In this document: piece by piece, positions 1 to 12,818 of the stretch
How the letters are laid out: every line of letters begins with the position of its first letter
Numbering within the stretch: position 1 is the stretch's first letter
Assembly (NCBI GenBank): GCA_033439265.1
Contig: JAVTVX010000010.1
Location: 15,221,490-15,285,489 of the forward strand
Reading direction: 5' to 3'
Length of the DNA: 64,000 nt
DNA from: Dillenia suffruticosa
Taxonomy: Eukaryota; Streptophyta; Magnoliopsida; Dilleniales; Dilleniaceae
Program-made: the position numbers and the translations under genes
Notes under the pieces: model-generated
The model's input: the letters and a program-made list of their open reading frames with translations, nothing else
Database searches by the model: none
Told to the model about the DNA's origin: nothing

Positions 1-385
1 GCATTATTAAGATCATCAGAAATACAGTTAAATCTCTTTAAAGCATTATTAAAATTATTTAAAATGCTGTTTGTTTCTTAAAATTTATGCACTTTACCCT
101 TCCATCTCCCTGCCTTAATATTATATTTCGCTTCAATAATATAAATTTCTGATAAGAGAGAATTATATTCGCTCTCAATCCTCTCTCCAACTCAAACATA
201 CACGTTTATTAAATGGACTGAAATTCTCCTGCAGCCGTGTTTGCAAACAAGAGGTCCACCTGTGTTATTTATAGGCTTTGTGACTGTTAGATAAGGACAA
301 AAGGCATGTGAAAACATGAAATTTGTATAATACTTTCTACTCGAACTTCACTTAAAATGTTGATTTTTGTTGTTGTTGGAATCAA
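1..385. other. 3' flank of the NRT2 gene, no gene seen
   Basis: AT-rich sequence lying downstream of the minus-strand NRT2 stop codon. It should hold that gene's 3' UTR and polyadenylation region. I see no open frame of note and no structured RNA here. Confidence 0.6.
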
Positions 386-2146
386 CTAAACATGGTTTGG
401 GGTAGAATTTGGTGGTGTTAGGGCGGAAGCTACCCTCCTGCCACGCTCCGAACGGCTGTTCTCGGCAAACTTGAGACTTGCCTGGTGCATACCCTTTTGC
501 TTCTCCTCTTCATTATACTCATTTCCGTAATAGTATTCTTCATTAGAATTTGTGGCATCCTTTGAAGGAGGAAGGAACATGCTTCCCCATTGTGGGAAGT
601 GAACCAACGTCACTGGAAGAGTACAGCACACAATCATAAGTCCCATATAAGATAGACCATCCGCGGTGGAATACTTTGAGCTCGTGAAAAACACTAGTTG
701 AGTCAATCCAGATCCAAAGTTCCCACCAGCTCCAGTCATGCCAGATATAATGCCCAAAGATCGTCTAGAAATGAAGGGTATGATGCCAAAAGTTGCTCCA
801 CAAGCTGCTTGTGCCCCCACCGAGAATAAGATCATTGCCACAATGGCCGTAGGAAGTGAACTGGCTCGGCCAAGCCAGACGCAGAAGGCACCTCCCATGG
901 TTTGGAGGATCCAGAGAGTCCATAGCCTACCCCTCATGCCAAACCTTCTGGCTGCAAAGTCAGATGCAAACCCACCAAAGGGTCGAGCAACAATGTTGGC
1001 CATACCAAAGGTAGCTGCAATCACTCCAGCTGTGTGCAGCTTTAGATCAAACCTGTTACACCCAAAAACCCTATGGTCAGCTCAATTCTTGAAACTTATG
1101 ATGAAAGCTGAAAGGAAAGAATGATTAGAAACCCTACCTGTCATAGAAATATTCAGCAATGACGTTGTCAGTAGATAATTCAACACCCATAGAATAGCCA
1201 TATAGAAGAACAAAGATCCACGTTCTATAGTTTGTGACAGCATTCCACAGCACCTGAACATAAAGAAAAAGAACATAAGCTAAATCTTTTTATCTGAAAG
1301 TGAGGGTTGGTTTAAGGGAGGATTAAGATAACTAACTTTAGAGAACTTGTCTTTGTTAACTGCACCCTCCTTCTGCAGGGAACTGAGGTTTCCATCTGGT
1401 AAGTCTTGGCCCATGGTCAAGATTATGATCCCCATGATAACATGGAGCCATCCTGGAATGAAAAAGGCAATTCTCCAAGCAGTAAAAGGGGTCGAGCCGC
1501 ATCTACGAATTACTTCATAGAGCACTGGCATAATGAGTTGAGTAGCTCCACCACCCATGTTTCCCCAACCTGCAGCTGTCCCATTCACAAGCCCAATGAT
1601 CTTACTGTTAAACATTGTGCTCATCCAGTACTGACATGACACGAACGTAGCAAGAGAAAATCCAATCATGAATCGGACTGCTATGTATCCAGCAGCATCC
1701 GACACCAATGACATACAAAAGACAGCTGGGGCCGACAACATCAAAAGAAAAGCACACCCGTATCGTGGACCTATTAGGTCACAAACTGCACCCATCACCA
1801 ACCGAGAAAAGATGCTTCCAGAAACAGAAGCTACCCCAGCATTTCCAATATCGCGTTTTGTAAGGTTAAGGTTATCCCGAATGATGGGAACTAAAGGAGC
1901 AGCAGCGAAGGTGGAGACAAAGCAAGTAAAGAAAGAGATCCAAGAGAGGTGAAAAGTTCTCATGTGAGGGTTAGCAAAAGAGAAGATTTTAAAGACTTTG
2001 GCCTTGTGCTCCGAATCAACTGGCAAAGCGAATTTCGCTGTCGTATCTGTAGGAACCATTTGTGATGCGACAGAGAAGGCAAAGGTTTGCTCCTTGCCTG
2101 TTACCCCGTGCATTGAGCTTCCTGGCTCCCCTTCAATATCAGCCAT
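386..2146 (-). CDS. NRT2: High-affinity nitrate transporter NRT2 family (three exons)
   Basis: Plasma-membrane nitrate/proton symporter of the major facilitator superfamily, NNP branch; in plants it usually works with the partner NAR2/NRT3.1. Exons read on the minus strand: 2146-1337, 1253-1138 and 1052-386, joined by GT-AG introns of 83 and 85 bp, giving 530 residues, the usual length. The N-terminus has the family [14 protein letters not shown] block. The MFS loop [13 protein letters not shown] is at residues 118-130, and the NNP signature [10 protein letters not shown] at 191-200; a second glycine-rich block ([12 protein letters not shown]) is in the C-terminal half. The hydrophilic C-tail ends with a [10 protein letters not shown]-type sequence, as in NRT2.1/2.4. 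The ATG at 2146 is chosen because it starts the conserved N-terminus; the open frame reaches further only through a TTG. No break was found. The subgroup (2.1/2.2/2.4 rather than 2.5 or 2.7) is by similarity recalled from memory. Confidence 0.96.
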
Positions 2147-2246
2147 TTTTCTCCGTGCCAAATGAAATAGAACTCTGCTGGTTTAAGGGAGTAGAAGAGA
2201 ATACACAAATTTTTTTTTTGTGTGTGTAACTTGTGTAGTAGTACGA

Positions 2247-2258
2247 GGTATTTATATG
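2247..2258 (-). promoter_or_regulatory. TATA box of the NRT2 gene
   Basis: On the minus strand the sequence reads CATATAAATAC, about 105 bp upstream of the NRT2 ATG. That is a normal TATA position for a plant gene with a leader of roughly 70-80 nt. No transcript data support it. Confidence 0.55.
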
Positions 2259-4142
2259 GCTTAGGCGTTGACATTGTAAAGGCCTTCAAAGAGCTAATGG
2301 GGCCTTCCAATGGTTGCAATGTTTTTAAATGTTTAAATCATATGGTATTAGTTAATTAAGGGAGTCCACTTCGCCGCGTACAGGAAAGGAATAAACGGTA
2401 AGGAGCTTATTAGATATCCCAAAGGATCACCAATGCATTTAAATATATAATTATCATCTCTGTATTTTAACTGGCCTACTGTGTTTGGTTAATTTTTCTG
2501 GCTTTAGCTTGTGAACTTTTGTTGGGGGTCAATTTTCTGGCCTTCGTATATACATCATATCAGCACATACATCCTTGATATTATGACTAGGAGGGATTGT
2601 GACAGAAAAGAAAGGTAATGCTAGTAGTGGCATATGCTATACGAATCCAAACGAATGGGCTTTTTGAAGGATATCCTAAGCTAGTAGTGGTCAATTTTCT
2701 CTCTAATTAGAACAAAATTAGTCATGATTGGTTACTCAAGCTGCAGTTTGGGCACCCTTGGAGTCCAACAAGAAACATTACTTGTGTGTGGAACTCTCAA
2801 GACATCTCAGTTCGACTGCCATTGAAGGATATATACATCGTATCAACACTCATGTTCTATGACTAAGTTGTGAATAACTTGATATTATTGTTACAATCCA
2901 ATACCTTGCAATTTGCAACTCAATGCAGGACCACGGGAGTTGAATCGTCATTCTAAAACACACAAGCTGCAATAACTTTATTCAATCGTCCTGTTTCTCT
3001 TGCGGGGCTGACGGAGACCTAAACAATTACATATGCTGTGGTACCCTTTCACAGGCTCTGAAAGATCATTTTGCTGCATTCTTTATTGTATATATACTGA
3101 GAAGATGACTTGGTGTATTGTTGTGATATGGTGTCCATGAATTTGTAAACAGATTTTTTTAATGGCCCTTTTCTAGCATTTACGTTTGCAGAGAAGCTGA
3201 ATTCTCAAATTTGATCACCACTAGAGAATAGCCAATGCCATATACAATAGAGGTCGACCGCCGACTATGCAAATAGCAAACCAGGCAGAGTAGATAATGT
3301 TACTATGCAACAGGTATCTCCTCCAACAGAGAGTAGATGAGGTTAAGATGCAATAGAAAAGAGTATTTTATATAGAGTAAATAAATTGAAATAAATTCCA
3401 TATAATAGTTCATATAAATAAAATAATAAAAATTTGAATAATTTGAATAATTTTGAATTAATTAAAATATGTTTCAAGTCAAACAAATGAAAATTTTAAA
3501 CATGCTGGGATGAAACACAATACAAAATTTAGTCCATTTGATTTTTGATTCCCTTGTGCTCTCTAGAATTATTCAATTAGAAAATGCCTTCCCCCTATTT
3601 TTCAATCAATAAAAATCAATATGGTGGATACGCATTATATGGAAGTCGAACATCCTGATATGGATTTCAAAACATGTTGTGCCTTATTCATGCAGGATGC
3701 AACTTGGATGCCATGATAAAATACATATTTGTTGACTCAATCCAAGTAATGTCAAACCTTCTAGGAAACTCTCACGCCGTACAGCTGAGCACCTACAGAA
3801 TAATGACAATTTATAACCTTTATCTTTAAAATTAGTGATGATGACACCCCCAGTATATCTCAACAAAATCCAAACATGAAACATGGTTTCCATCATTATG
3901 TCTTGGGGATTAAAAATTTCTATGCCCCAGGAATCTGTGTGGGACATCAACAGATGATGATGATACCGGTGCTTCAGTCTAAATTGCTAAGTTTCAATTA
4001 AAACATGCCTAGGTTTCAATCTGGACCTCTGAGGCAGTGAACATTTTTCCACTGCTATTTTGCTATATGGGTATTGCCACAAATCCTCCCATTATAACAA
4101 GAAAAAAAAGTCTAGCCAGCTACTGTTTAAATAATGTACTAG
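2259..4142. other. Intergenic region: NRT2 promoter side and KINB3 3' side
   Basis: About 1.9 kb with no convincing gene. The left part should hold the upstream control region of NRT2. An AT-rich block lies at about 3360-3480. The short open frames inside do not resemble any protein I know. Confidence 0.6.
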
Positions 4143-4573
4143 TCAAGTGCTAGTACTCCCCCTTCTCGGGACCGGTTTGTAAAGCACAACAGTCACATAC
4201 TTTGAACGGAAGCGATGTGTGACCCCAAGTGCCACTACTGATCGCGGGGCCTCCCTGTTCTCAATGTAGAGATGGTTAAGAGTGACATTCTGCGGCAATG
4301 GAAGGAGCCCTGAATTGTCTCTGCTTGTTGGGTAGCTTAACAAGGTGTGCTGCAGATGTGGGGGGAGGAGAGGGGGATCTCGCGCCTCATCATCTGCTCC
4401 AGGAAATGCATTATTGTAGCTTGAATCTGGCGACCTAGGAACCTCAAATCCCACTACAGTTGGTTCTTCCTGCACAGAATAATCATTTATGAAATTCAAC
4501 TTTTTTTTAAGCAGAAAGAATAGTGAATCAAGTGTCAGAGGTGTACTTGATCTTCATGCCCAGGGTAGTTCAT
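4143..4573 (-). CDS. KINB3: SnRK1 regulatory subunit beta-3 (KINB3), GBD-less
   Basis: Small beta subunit that ties the SnRK1 (SNF1-related) kinase alpha subunit to its gamma subunit in energy signalling. Two coding exons on the minus strand: 4573-4547 (nine codons, MNYPGHEDQ, donor GTACACC) and 4469-4143, with a 77-bp intron; 117 residues in all. The protein is almost wholly the ASC/AMPKBI association domain, with PPHLQHTLL, LNHLYIENREAPRSVVALG and a VTVVLYKPVPRRGSTST tail. It lacks the CBM48 glycogen-binding domain of ordinary beta subunits, which is the mark of the plant beta-3 form (about 114 residues in Arabidopsis). The first exon was found by eye; its frame and splice phase fit exactly. 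Upstream 5' UTR exons are likely but not proven. Confidence 0.93.
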
Positions 4574-7424
4574 GTTGATGATTCAAAGACTAGCTACCAA
4601 CACATAAAATAGAGGCTGAAGCAATACCCTGAAAAGAAAAGGTAAATAATTAGTTTCTCCCCTCTATAGTGAGAACCAAAGAGTAGGTAAACAACTTTCA
4701 ATAGCCATGCAACTAAAAGGCCTGTATGATGCAATCTAGGAACAAGTATTATGCCCAGCCAAGCAAATTTTAGACTATTTAAATTTATTCTGCACAATGT
4801 TCTGCAATGTTTAACTGACAAGCATTCTTAGAGTGGTCTACAGCTCCAGCCAAGCAAAGAGAAAAGTTGGAATCTTAGCATCAGGATGTGCTTCTGGCAT
4901 AACTGATTTGAAGCAACAAAACAACCAGAACATATTCTCAATTTCAGTGGAATTAATAAGCAACATTGAACAGCATATGCTGAAGAATATGCCCCTCTAT
5001 AACCTGATACGCATTTATTCATTGCAACCTGCTGAATGCAAATTTCAGCAAAATCAGCACATTCTTCGGTGGATACTTAAAAACTTGCGGTACAATCTTC
5101 TGCACCAAGATGTATAATCACTTTAAAGATCTGCAACTGAAGCAGCAGTTGCAAAAGGAAATCCAATCCCAAGGTATAGCATGACAATAAAGAGATTTTA
5201 CTAAATGCTGAAGGATGTTGCCACAAAGTCTTAATCTGACTGAAAGGATAGTGTTAGTGGACAAAGTGCAAAATACTGGATGATTATATGTCAAATGTAG
5301 TGCATCACACTGAAGAATATGGTCCATATTCTTCCAAGTCCTTAACATCTGATGCTTAATCAAGCATTTCAAGGGCATTAATCTTTCTTGACACCTACTG
5401 GCTACTAATAACAGGCAGTTTCAGCCAGGTTCTTGACAAATTGCAGCCTTTATTTCTTAGTTGGATGAATCAGCAATAACTGTGAACTTCAACGACCAGA
5501 TAACTGCCCAATTTATATCCCCAAACACTGAAAAGTTACACCTAACAAGCTAATGTTACACCTATGGTAGAGTTTAATTAAAAGATCAAGATGACAATAG
5601 GTGGCCCCGGCCCAAAGAGAGTGCCTCCATCATCACTTGCAAACTGCATCATTAGGTGACTTTTATACTGGCTAAAAAACTTTAGGAGTATTAAAGAGGT
5701 AAATCTCACAAATTTGGGGCCTGATGCACCTTCTACAAGACGTACGGTCTCTCCTTCATTAATTTTGGTACCAATAGTCAATGAGAGATTATTTAGAGGT
5801 ACCGGAATTTTTTTAGTTACTAGGTCATCATATGAGAAATAGATGAGTGGTATAAAATTTTTGTGGGGGCCAAGTTCCAACTCCAATATTCTTTCTTCAT
5901 GATCTCTTTTCAAAATGATGGCCACAAACTGGATGTTAGTATGAGATTAGTAATCCGGGATGCCAGTTCATACTTTCTATCAATAGAATTTAGCATAAAC
6001 AAAGCAAAGGATTCTACATCAACCCAAGCAAAGTAGGACTCCCTCCTTCATCTTCAAAGTGATTTGATTTGCACTTCTTGTGACCTATTTTCACTTCCCA
6101 GCCCTCTTCAAGAATGTATAAAAAATTGATTCCAAAAAAGATAATTAGCTTGATTATTAGAGAAAGAATGAGATTAGCAACAGTCCCCCTAAAGTAGCAT
6201 AAATAGTTTCGTATGGTAAGGTCGAACAGAATCCATGAGCACCTGAAGGCTTTTCTATGTCACATACTTCCAAAAAGAGCAAGATGGACTCCCAAAGCAG
6301 CTTAAAAGTGGATAAGAAATCATTCTTACTCCTACCTTTGGTCATGAATTGACCGAGTGATTTCTCCAAAACACTAACCTTCGTTATTGAACTTCAACTT
6401 ATTTTGACAAAAACACTGTAATTCACCTAATGTGGTAGTCATGGGTTAAATTCTAAGGTTATGTCCTTCGTGTACAAGAACCCCAAAGGAGAATGAAACT
6501 CAGGCAGCAAAATTGAGATATCAATATAGCTCAATCCGCGGAAGTTATTCATATGCAGCAACAAAACCATGACAGGTGATGCATATAATCACTAACTCAA
6601 GGAGCCAAAGTTAAGCACCAATTTACTCTGTCCGGCACATTAGAAGACTGCCATATATATATATAAGAATTTCTGACCATCATACTGCTGAGGTTCATGC
6701 TCATCATATATTTCACATTGATTTTGGAAAATGCATGTTCATTCATGCCCACCCAGGGCAGCCATTCAGGTATCATATCTCAAGGTTAAACATAAGATCA
6801 AAAATTTTCAATCATTTTATCCATCAAATTCCAATATCTATCTCAATAGATGTCATTGTAAACAAAGTGGTATTTATGAGAAAATACATCTTACAACAGT
6901 TTAAATGAACCAGAAATAATCAGCCAAAATAACTACTAACCAGTCGCCCATGGAAAAAATGATCTCTTAAGTAGCTGATTGATTCTGAGCAATATAATCC
7001 TATCTCAAATTAAGTGGCCGAAAACCGACAAGAAGTAGATATTAAGAAAAAGCAACAAGTTAATTTCATTACATTAAAGAACTATCTGCTTCATTAAAAC
7101 ACACTCCAAGATATTGTGCTTCTGTGTCTAAGATTACATTAATTTTGAGGTTAAAAAAGGAAGGCAGAGGGAGTATATGTTTCTTCGTGACATGGAAATA
7201 ACGTAAAGAGACCTCATTAGATGCGTCATATCCAGAAAAAGGTAGGAAGGGGCCTGGCCTTTCGATTCTACACGTCATCAGCCTAAGTTACCCGGTAGTA
7301 CCGTGGACTCAAGTTTTTCCTTATTCAGCAACAGAAACTAATTCTTTACCAACTTTGACAACAAAATTCAATTGTACAGCTCATATTATCGATAGCATCT
7401 CATCTTTGGAATTCAACCATATAA

Positions 7425-7990
7425 CTAAACTCCATTTCACTTCTTCACAGCCTATGTTGCACCAACACTTTTAAAAATGCCTATGTCAACACAAACACAA
7501 TTCTTAGACATAACACAAGACAATAATTTCTAACATAAATAACAACAATCATCTCAACCTTAATCCCAAATTTTAGGGTCCGCCATTTGAGAGACAAATA
7601 CAAGAGAAATAAAAAATATATATAGTTAAAAAAAAAATCTATAGAAATTTAAAATGTCAAGAGAAGTGGTTTATTTTGTTCGAACTCTCTTATGCCACTC
7701 ATTCCTATCTAAAGCTATCTCATCAACTAAATCCATAACTATCATATCGTTATGGATAACTTGCATCCAAGTTTTCAACGGTTTACCTCCAATACTTAAG
7801 TTCTCGGTCCTCCCAACCGGTGCATTTTTAGGTTTTAATTTCTAACATAGAAAAGTGTAAAATTTTTATACCTTTGCCTAAACACCATTTTACTTTCTTT
7901 ACAGCCTGTTTTAAACCGATACTTTTAAAAATGACCATGGCCAAACAAACACGATTGTTAGACATAACACGAAACAATACTTTGTAACTT
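7425..7990. repeat. Imperfect direct repeats flanking the LINE remnant
   Basis: About 110 bp at 7425-7535 recur imperfectly at 7878-7990, an offset of 454 bp. Shared blocks include ACTTTTAAAAATG and TTAGACATAACAC. A second short repeat, GTGTAAAATTTTTATACC, occurs near 7855 and again near 7996. The repeats bracket the LINE tail and point to local duplication or to nested old insertions. Confidence 0.6.
7541..7845 (-). mobile_element. 3' end of a LINE (non-LTR) retrotransposon, decayed
   Basis: Read on the minus strand, 7845-7654 is an open frame with the C-terminal hallmark of plant LINE reverse transcriptases: a KPLKTWMQVI block followed by MALDRNEWHKRV (compare the usual RPKKTW...ALDRNEWRKRI). 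Beyond a break the next stretch gives ADPK-like remains and a tail rich in GTTGTT, the usual end of these elements. Only the last 300 bp or so remain, with in-frame stops, so it is a 5'-truncated dead copy. Confidence 0.75.
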
Positions 7991-10577
7991 ACAGTAGTGT
8001 AAAATTTTTATACCTTTGCCATGTCCATGTCATGTTGTGCCCTGTGTCCCATGGCCATGCTACATAAGCTACGGCCCTCTTTTTTCTACTCAAACATTTA
8101 ATTTAAGCCATATTTCAAATGAATAAATCTGAGGCCCTTTCTGCAAATTCTATTTTTGTCTTTCAGTTGTTATGTGGTAAAGTGTTCCTGAACTTTCTTT
8201 GCCTGAGTAGTCCCATCCCCAAATGGTTCAAGCAGGCTTGTATATATTCAACGTAGCAAATTCATTAACATTTTGTCTAACAATCTCCTGATGCAGTTGA
8301 ACTCCAGACTTTAAGGAAAGGAGCAAAGTCCCTTGCCATCTGGAGACAACCTCCATACTTAGAAGTTTGGAAGCAATAAAATTTGCAACGGTTTAAAATT
8401 ATAGATTCTTGATGTAAAAGATGCGCTTGGACAACTCCATTCTACGATGTTCCCAAAATACTTTTCCATATCAAAAAGTCAAGGGCTACATCAATCAACT
8501 TGCCATATATGTCTATACTTTAATAAAAAAAAATTCTTTAATGATTAAAGAGGACAAGCTAGCAATGTTTTATCGAGAGAACCACATATGCAAACTGCTT
8601 TACAAGTGGAAATCTTCCTGAAAATATGTGCATCCCAAATGGGACCATAATATGGAAACAGAAGAAGTAATAAAATAATGCCAGAACCAAAAACCTCACT
8701 TATAGACACAAAATAATTTAAAAGTGAGTGAAAAAAAATTAATCAAATATGAGCAAGCCAAAAAGGCACTTCACGAATTATCCTGCAGTATTTGACTAAT
8801 GTGATTTGGCAAGTGCTCCAATACTTGCCAGTAGAGGAAAAGGCATATATATGATGCCACCCCAGGTAGAAAGAGATGAATTGGTGTTGTTGAATGAGAT
8901 AGAAAGTGGATATAAAACTATGCAATTCAAGATTGACAGCAACCAGGGTCCAAAAACTAAATCTTGTTTGGAAAACCAAAAGATATGCCTACATAAATGT
9001 ATACCCAAACCCATTAGCAACCTAAGAGACACAATACATTTTTTCCAGTTTCATATTGTGATAAAACCTATGATGAACCAACAGAAAGCATGTCAACGTT
9101 ACAATAAAATGCATTGGCATATTTGTGTATACGGAGCACTCTCTAGAACTAATCAAGCAAACTTGCTACAGGAGGTCGAAAATTGCAAAATTCCTTCACA
9201 AAAAGAAAAAAAGAACATCACTCGTCCTGCATTGTAGGCAGCTGAAGACTTATAATTCAATTATTTGGAGAATTAAATAACAACATACATACTTAAAGGA
9301 ACCACAAGGAATTGACGAGCTTATACTGCGAGATCACTATATGCTTAGGGCAAGGCAGAGAATCAAAATCCAATTTAGCATCCTAGGAGAACCTATTATA
9401 TTGCACTCTCTGGCATGCTGCACCCTTCCACAAAAAATTGCCTCATATTAGGCACAACCCTTGGACACTAGATTTCCAAGATGCTAACTCAAAATTTCTA
9501 CCAAATTTGAACATGCCACTTTTCAAAGAGGTTCGCAATATCATGCACGAATCCTTTTCTTCTTATTTCTTCTTGTGCCTGTGGGGCACCCTTAGTTCCC
9601 CTTAATAATAATTTTTTGCTCAGACAAGCGAATGTAGGGTGCATAACCTAATCTCATGCTTCTTTAAACTATAAAACATGTCAAACTCTGAAACCTATGA
9701 AACCTCATTAGTCACAATGACACTTGTAATGAATAAATATTGATTTGTGATACTAGATGACTACAAGCTCTATGAATCGTAATGAAAGTTTTAACACCAG
9801 TGCACAATATGCACCATAGTACACATAATTTTGAGAAAATGCAGCTGAAGTTCTTTCATTTTGTTGAATGCAAGATTCACTGACTTCTTGTGAACATGTG
9901 TCCTAAACAACATTAATGGAGAAAATTGCCTCCTACATTTGCTTGATTAATGTGAATGAGTGTCTTCTGCCCTCATACACTCCGCATACTATTTAAATAC
10001 GATGAACTGGTCCATCTAATAGTGGAAAAACAATTAACATTCTAGCTTAGCTTGCTTACGGCAGGCTATGCACAAGATCTCAAGTTCAAGACCCACCAAT
10101 CACCTACAATGTATGCACAGAGATTTCACTCAATCCAACTCCAATTTTGCTATGTTCTTCCTCTCCAACTTTACATGCCTGTGAACCATCAAATTTCACA
10201 GACAATTCCTCTACATTTTCTGCTGACCCTTTCACTATAATACCTTCTCCTTTTTCCCTGTGCATGCCCACAAAGGCACAAACTTGAACTAGCGGTTTGG
10301 ACAATTATCTGTAGTCCACTCAAAGATGGGTATGGCCCCAAACCATATTATCATCTATTTGTGAGTAAAAAATTAAATAATCACTGAGCATATAGATAAT
10401 CTCACACAAAACCTAAAATTTTAAAGTCGAATTTTAGATCAGATAAAATGTATACAGCATTAACAATAACAACGACGAAGACGGCATTAACAACAACAAC
10501 AACAACAACCACCTAGTACAAATAGCAAAAAATTATATGAGACGAAAATTTAAGAGGAGAAAAATCAGAAGCAAACC

Positions 10578-10860
10578 TGTAGTGAACGAGCAACGAACAG
10601 CTTTCTTAGGGGTATTCACAAAATAAATGAATAAATCAAAGAATTAAGGAAGCCCAAATGCTTATCTGCAAAAATTACGCCAACCCATGTGAGACTGAAT
10701 CAAATTACTAAAACCCATCAAAGAATTTGAAGAATGAAAATCAACCTAGAAACCCCCACAAAAAATTTTGCAAACATCCTAACAGAATTGAGAGAGAGAG
10801 AGAGAGAGTAATGGTAATGGAAAAAAGGAAAAAGAAGAGAAGAGAAAGAATTCATACATG
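10578..10860 (-). other. Candidate 5' leader exon (perhaps of KINB3)
   Basis: On the minus strand this stretch has a pyrimidine-rich leader with (CT)9 at about 10791-10808 and ends in a plausible donor (CACTACAG then GTTTGC) at about 10578. Plant 5' UTRs often look like this, and the upstream side (11.6-12.0 kb) has several GGCCCA/TGGGC site II-like motifs. The nearest downstream gene in this orientation is KINB3. This is inference only; no transcript evidence is available. Confidence 0.3.
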
Positions 10861-11511
10861 TCTGTCTGGGGCAATCCGCCCAGAGAATCTGACATGAAAA
10901 TAAAATCTTAAAAGCTCAAAAGAAGAAAAAAGAAAGAATGTCCAATTTAAATTCAAGTATGGAAGAAGGCAAATATGGTAATTTTGGAGATTTAATAATT
11001 TGTTAATAAAAAATGGAGAGAGTATGAGAGGGTTTCCAAAGGGGGCGAGCAGCTCCAGCAAGGGGGCATGTAATGGCAAACCGGATTTGTCCTTTTGTTC
11101 GGGTTTGTCAATTGGCTTTCCTTTTCTCTCCTTCCTCTTAAATGAATACCAATCATTTTGACCAAACCCCCTTACTTGCAATTGCGACCGCTTGATGACA
11201 ACTGACGTTGGACACACTTTTTCTTGGGCTCTCTCTTGGGCTCGATGGCGGCCCTTACTCTTAATAATGATCTTAAACAAAATTTACACTATGTACCCAA
11301 AAAAATAATAATAATAAAATTTACACCCAGGTCTTAAGTATTTTCTTTGCTCATTACCCAATTAAAATTGTAAAATTCTTCACCAACTTCTAATATTAAA
11401 TGAGCAAGAGTTTGTATTTGTGTTACTGAGCCATACTAATTTGTCTTTACTCTCGATTAAAAAGAATTTGAATTTGATATTTGAGAACTATTTTGTATTG
11501 GGCATAATTTT

Positions 11512-11624
11512 GTCTTGAGTTTGAGATTTGGGAGAATGACGAAAAATGATTTGGGAGAGTCAATTCTTAAATTAGGCCACACAGTACTTAAATCGAATTA
11601 GTTGGGCAAAACCCAGATACCGGC

Positions 11625-11655
<31 letters not shown>
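11512..11655 (+). mobile_element. tRNA-like SINE copy 1
   Basis: The 3' body shares GAGAGTCAATTCTTAAA, then CACAGTACTTAAATCGAATTA and AGATACCGGCGG with the copies at 12819 and 47920, and ends in an A-run of about 28. The 5' part has a TTGAGTTTGAGAT stretch where other copies carry a GTTCAAACC box-B-like motif. The poly(A) end and body similarity mark it as a SINE. Confidence 0.65.
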
Positions 11656-12026
11656 CAGATATTCAATTTTGTGGGCCAATGGAAGGGGTGTCGAATTAGG
11701 AGAGATTAATGATGAACTCCAAGGCTAACCCAATTTGCTTTAGATCTTCTATGCAACAGCTTTGCAAATGCATGTCATTCATCAGTGGTAAACATATTGG
11801 AAAGGGGAAACTGAACAAATAATAATATCAGCACTCCCAATTCCCATGACTTCGTCCAATTTTCGTCCAAGTCCCATGTCTTCGTCCAATAATATGGACC
11901 TAGCCCAAGGCCCACCTGCACGGCATCGAATTGGGCTGTTAGGGATCTTTATTGGACAACTAGTGCATTGAAGCCCATATCAGCTTCTCCATTTTTTTAA
12001 ACTAAAAAATTACCGATGCCTTATTG

Positions 12027-12170
12027 GTAGTGATAAAAATACTGAATTTTCTCAACTAAATTTTTAAGTTTAAATTTTAAAAATGAAAAAAAATAAGCAT
12101 TAAGAGAATTCATCCTTTAATGGATCCAACGATTAGTTCAAACTAGATTTGTTAAATCAATAAATTAATT
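12027..12170 (+). mobile_element. Diverged SINE-like copy
   Basis: A weaker match to the same family: TTTTAAGTTTAAATTTTAAAAATG is followed by an A-run and AAGAGAATTCATCC where better copies have GAGAGTTAACCCC. The 3' end is lost or changed. It could be chance AT-rich similarity. Confidence 0.35.
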
Positions 12171-12475
12171 ATTGAGTATCAGTCGGTCAAGTAAAAAAAA
12201 AATGACCGCATGCGCAATGCATAGAGAGGAAATCAAGCAAGTGAACTAAATAGCAAACGTGAAATTAATATAATTCAAATGATCATTTAGTATAAAATTT
12301 ACAAGTGAAAATTATTGATAAAGAAATATAACTTTTTTGGGGTGGAAGTAACATAATTTGATCGATGGGTTGCGGACTAAAACACATTAGCCAGAAAATA
12401 ATCCATCTTTTTTACAAGGAGTCAGAGAATTTTAATTTTGGTATGTGGGAGATGTTCGTATAACCTTGTCTGCAC

Positions 12476-12507
<32 letters not shown>

Positions 12508-12818
12508 CATTTCATGGAGAGAGTGGACAAGGACATTATAAACGTAAAATCCAACACGAGGAATAAGGATAAGGATCCTCCTTTGAACAAGTTTTAAGGA
12601 AAGCACTTTGGGTTAAAATAGTATTATTCTGTTCCAGAAAGATTCTTGTTATATACCCATACCATGCCCTCCCACCCCCCAACCCCAATGTCAAAATCAA
12701 CTCTTTTTATTATTACTTCCTCCCCACCCCCGGGGGGTGTGGGGGCTTGTTAACAACGAGGGCTCCAATACCATGCCAACATTGGCAATTAATAAATAAA
12801 TTTATCAAACTTCTTTCA

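Larger units (their letters stand above)
4574..10577. other. Gene-free 6 kb: possible 5' UTR intron of KINB3
   Basis: No coding exon was recognised over 6 kb upstream of the KINB3 ATG. The open frame at 5578-5925 on the minus strand (115 codons) matches nothing I know. A CAACAA-rich tract lies at 10490-10510 and a LINE remnant at 7541-7845. If the candidate leader exon at 10578-10860 belongs to KINB3, this stretch is a long 5' UTR intron. Otherwise it is intergenic. Confidence 0.35.

Noticed and set aside
738-1124. 128-codon plus-strand frame across NRT2
   Set aside because: It is the antisense shadow of NRT2 exon 3 and intron 2; composition follows the real gene.
5578-5925. 115-codon minus-strand frame
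   Set aside because: No recognisable family, no codon bias seen, and no splice partners. It is kept only as a note in the gap entry.
10852-11280. 142-codon minus-strand frame
   Set aside because: Basic and low complexity in part, overlapping a probable leader/promoter region. No family match.
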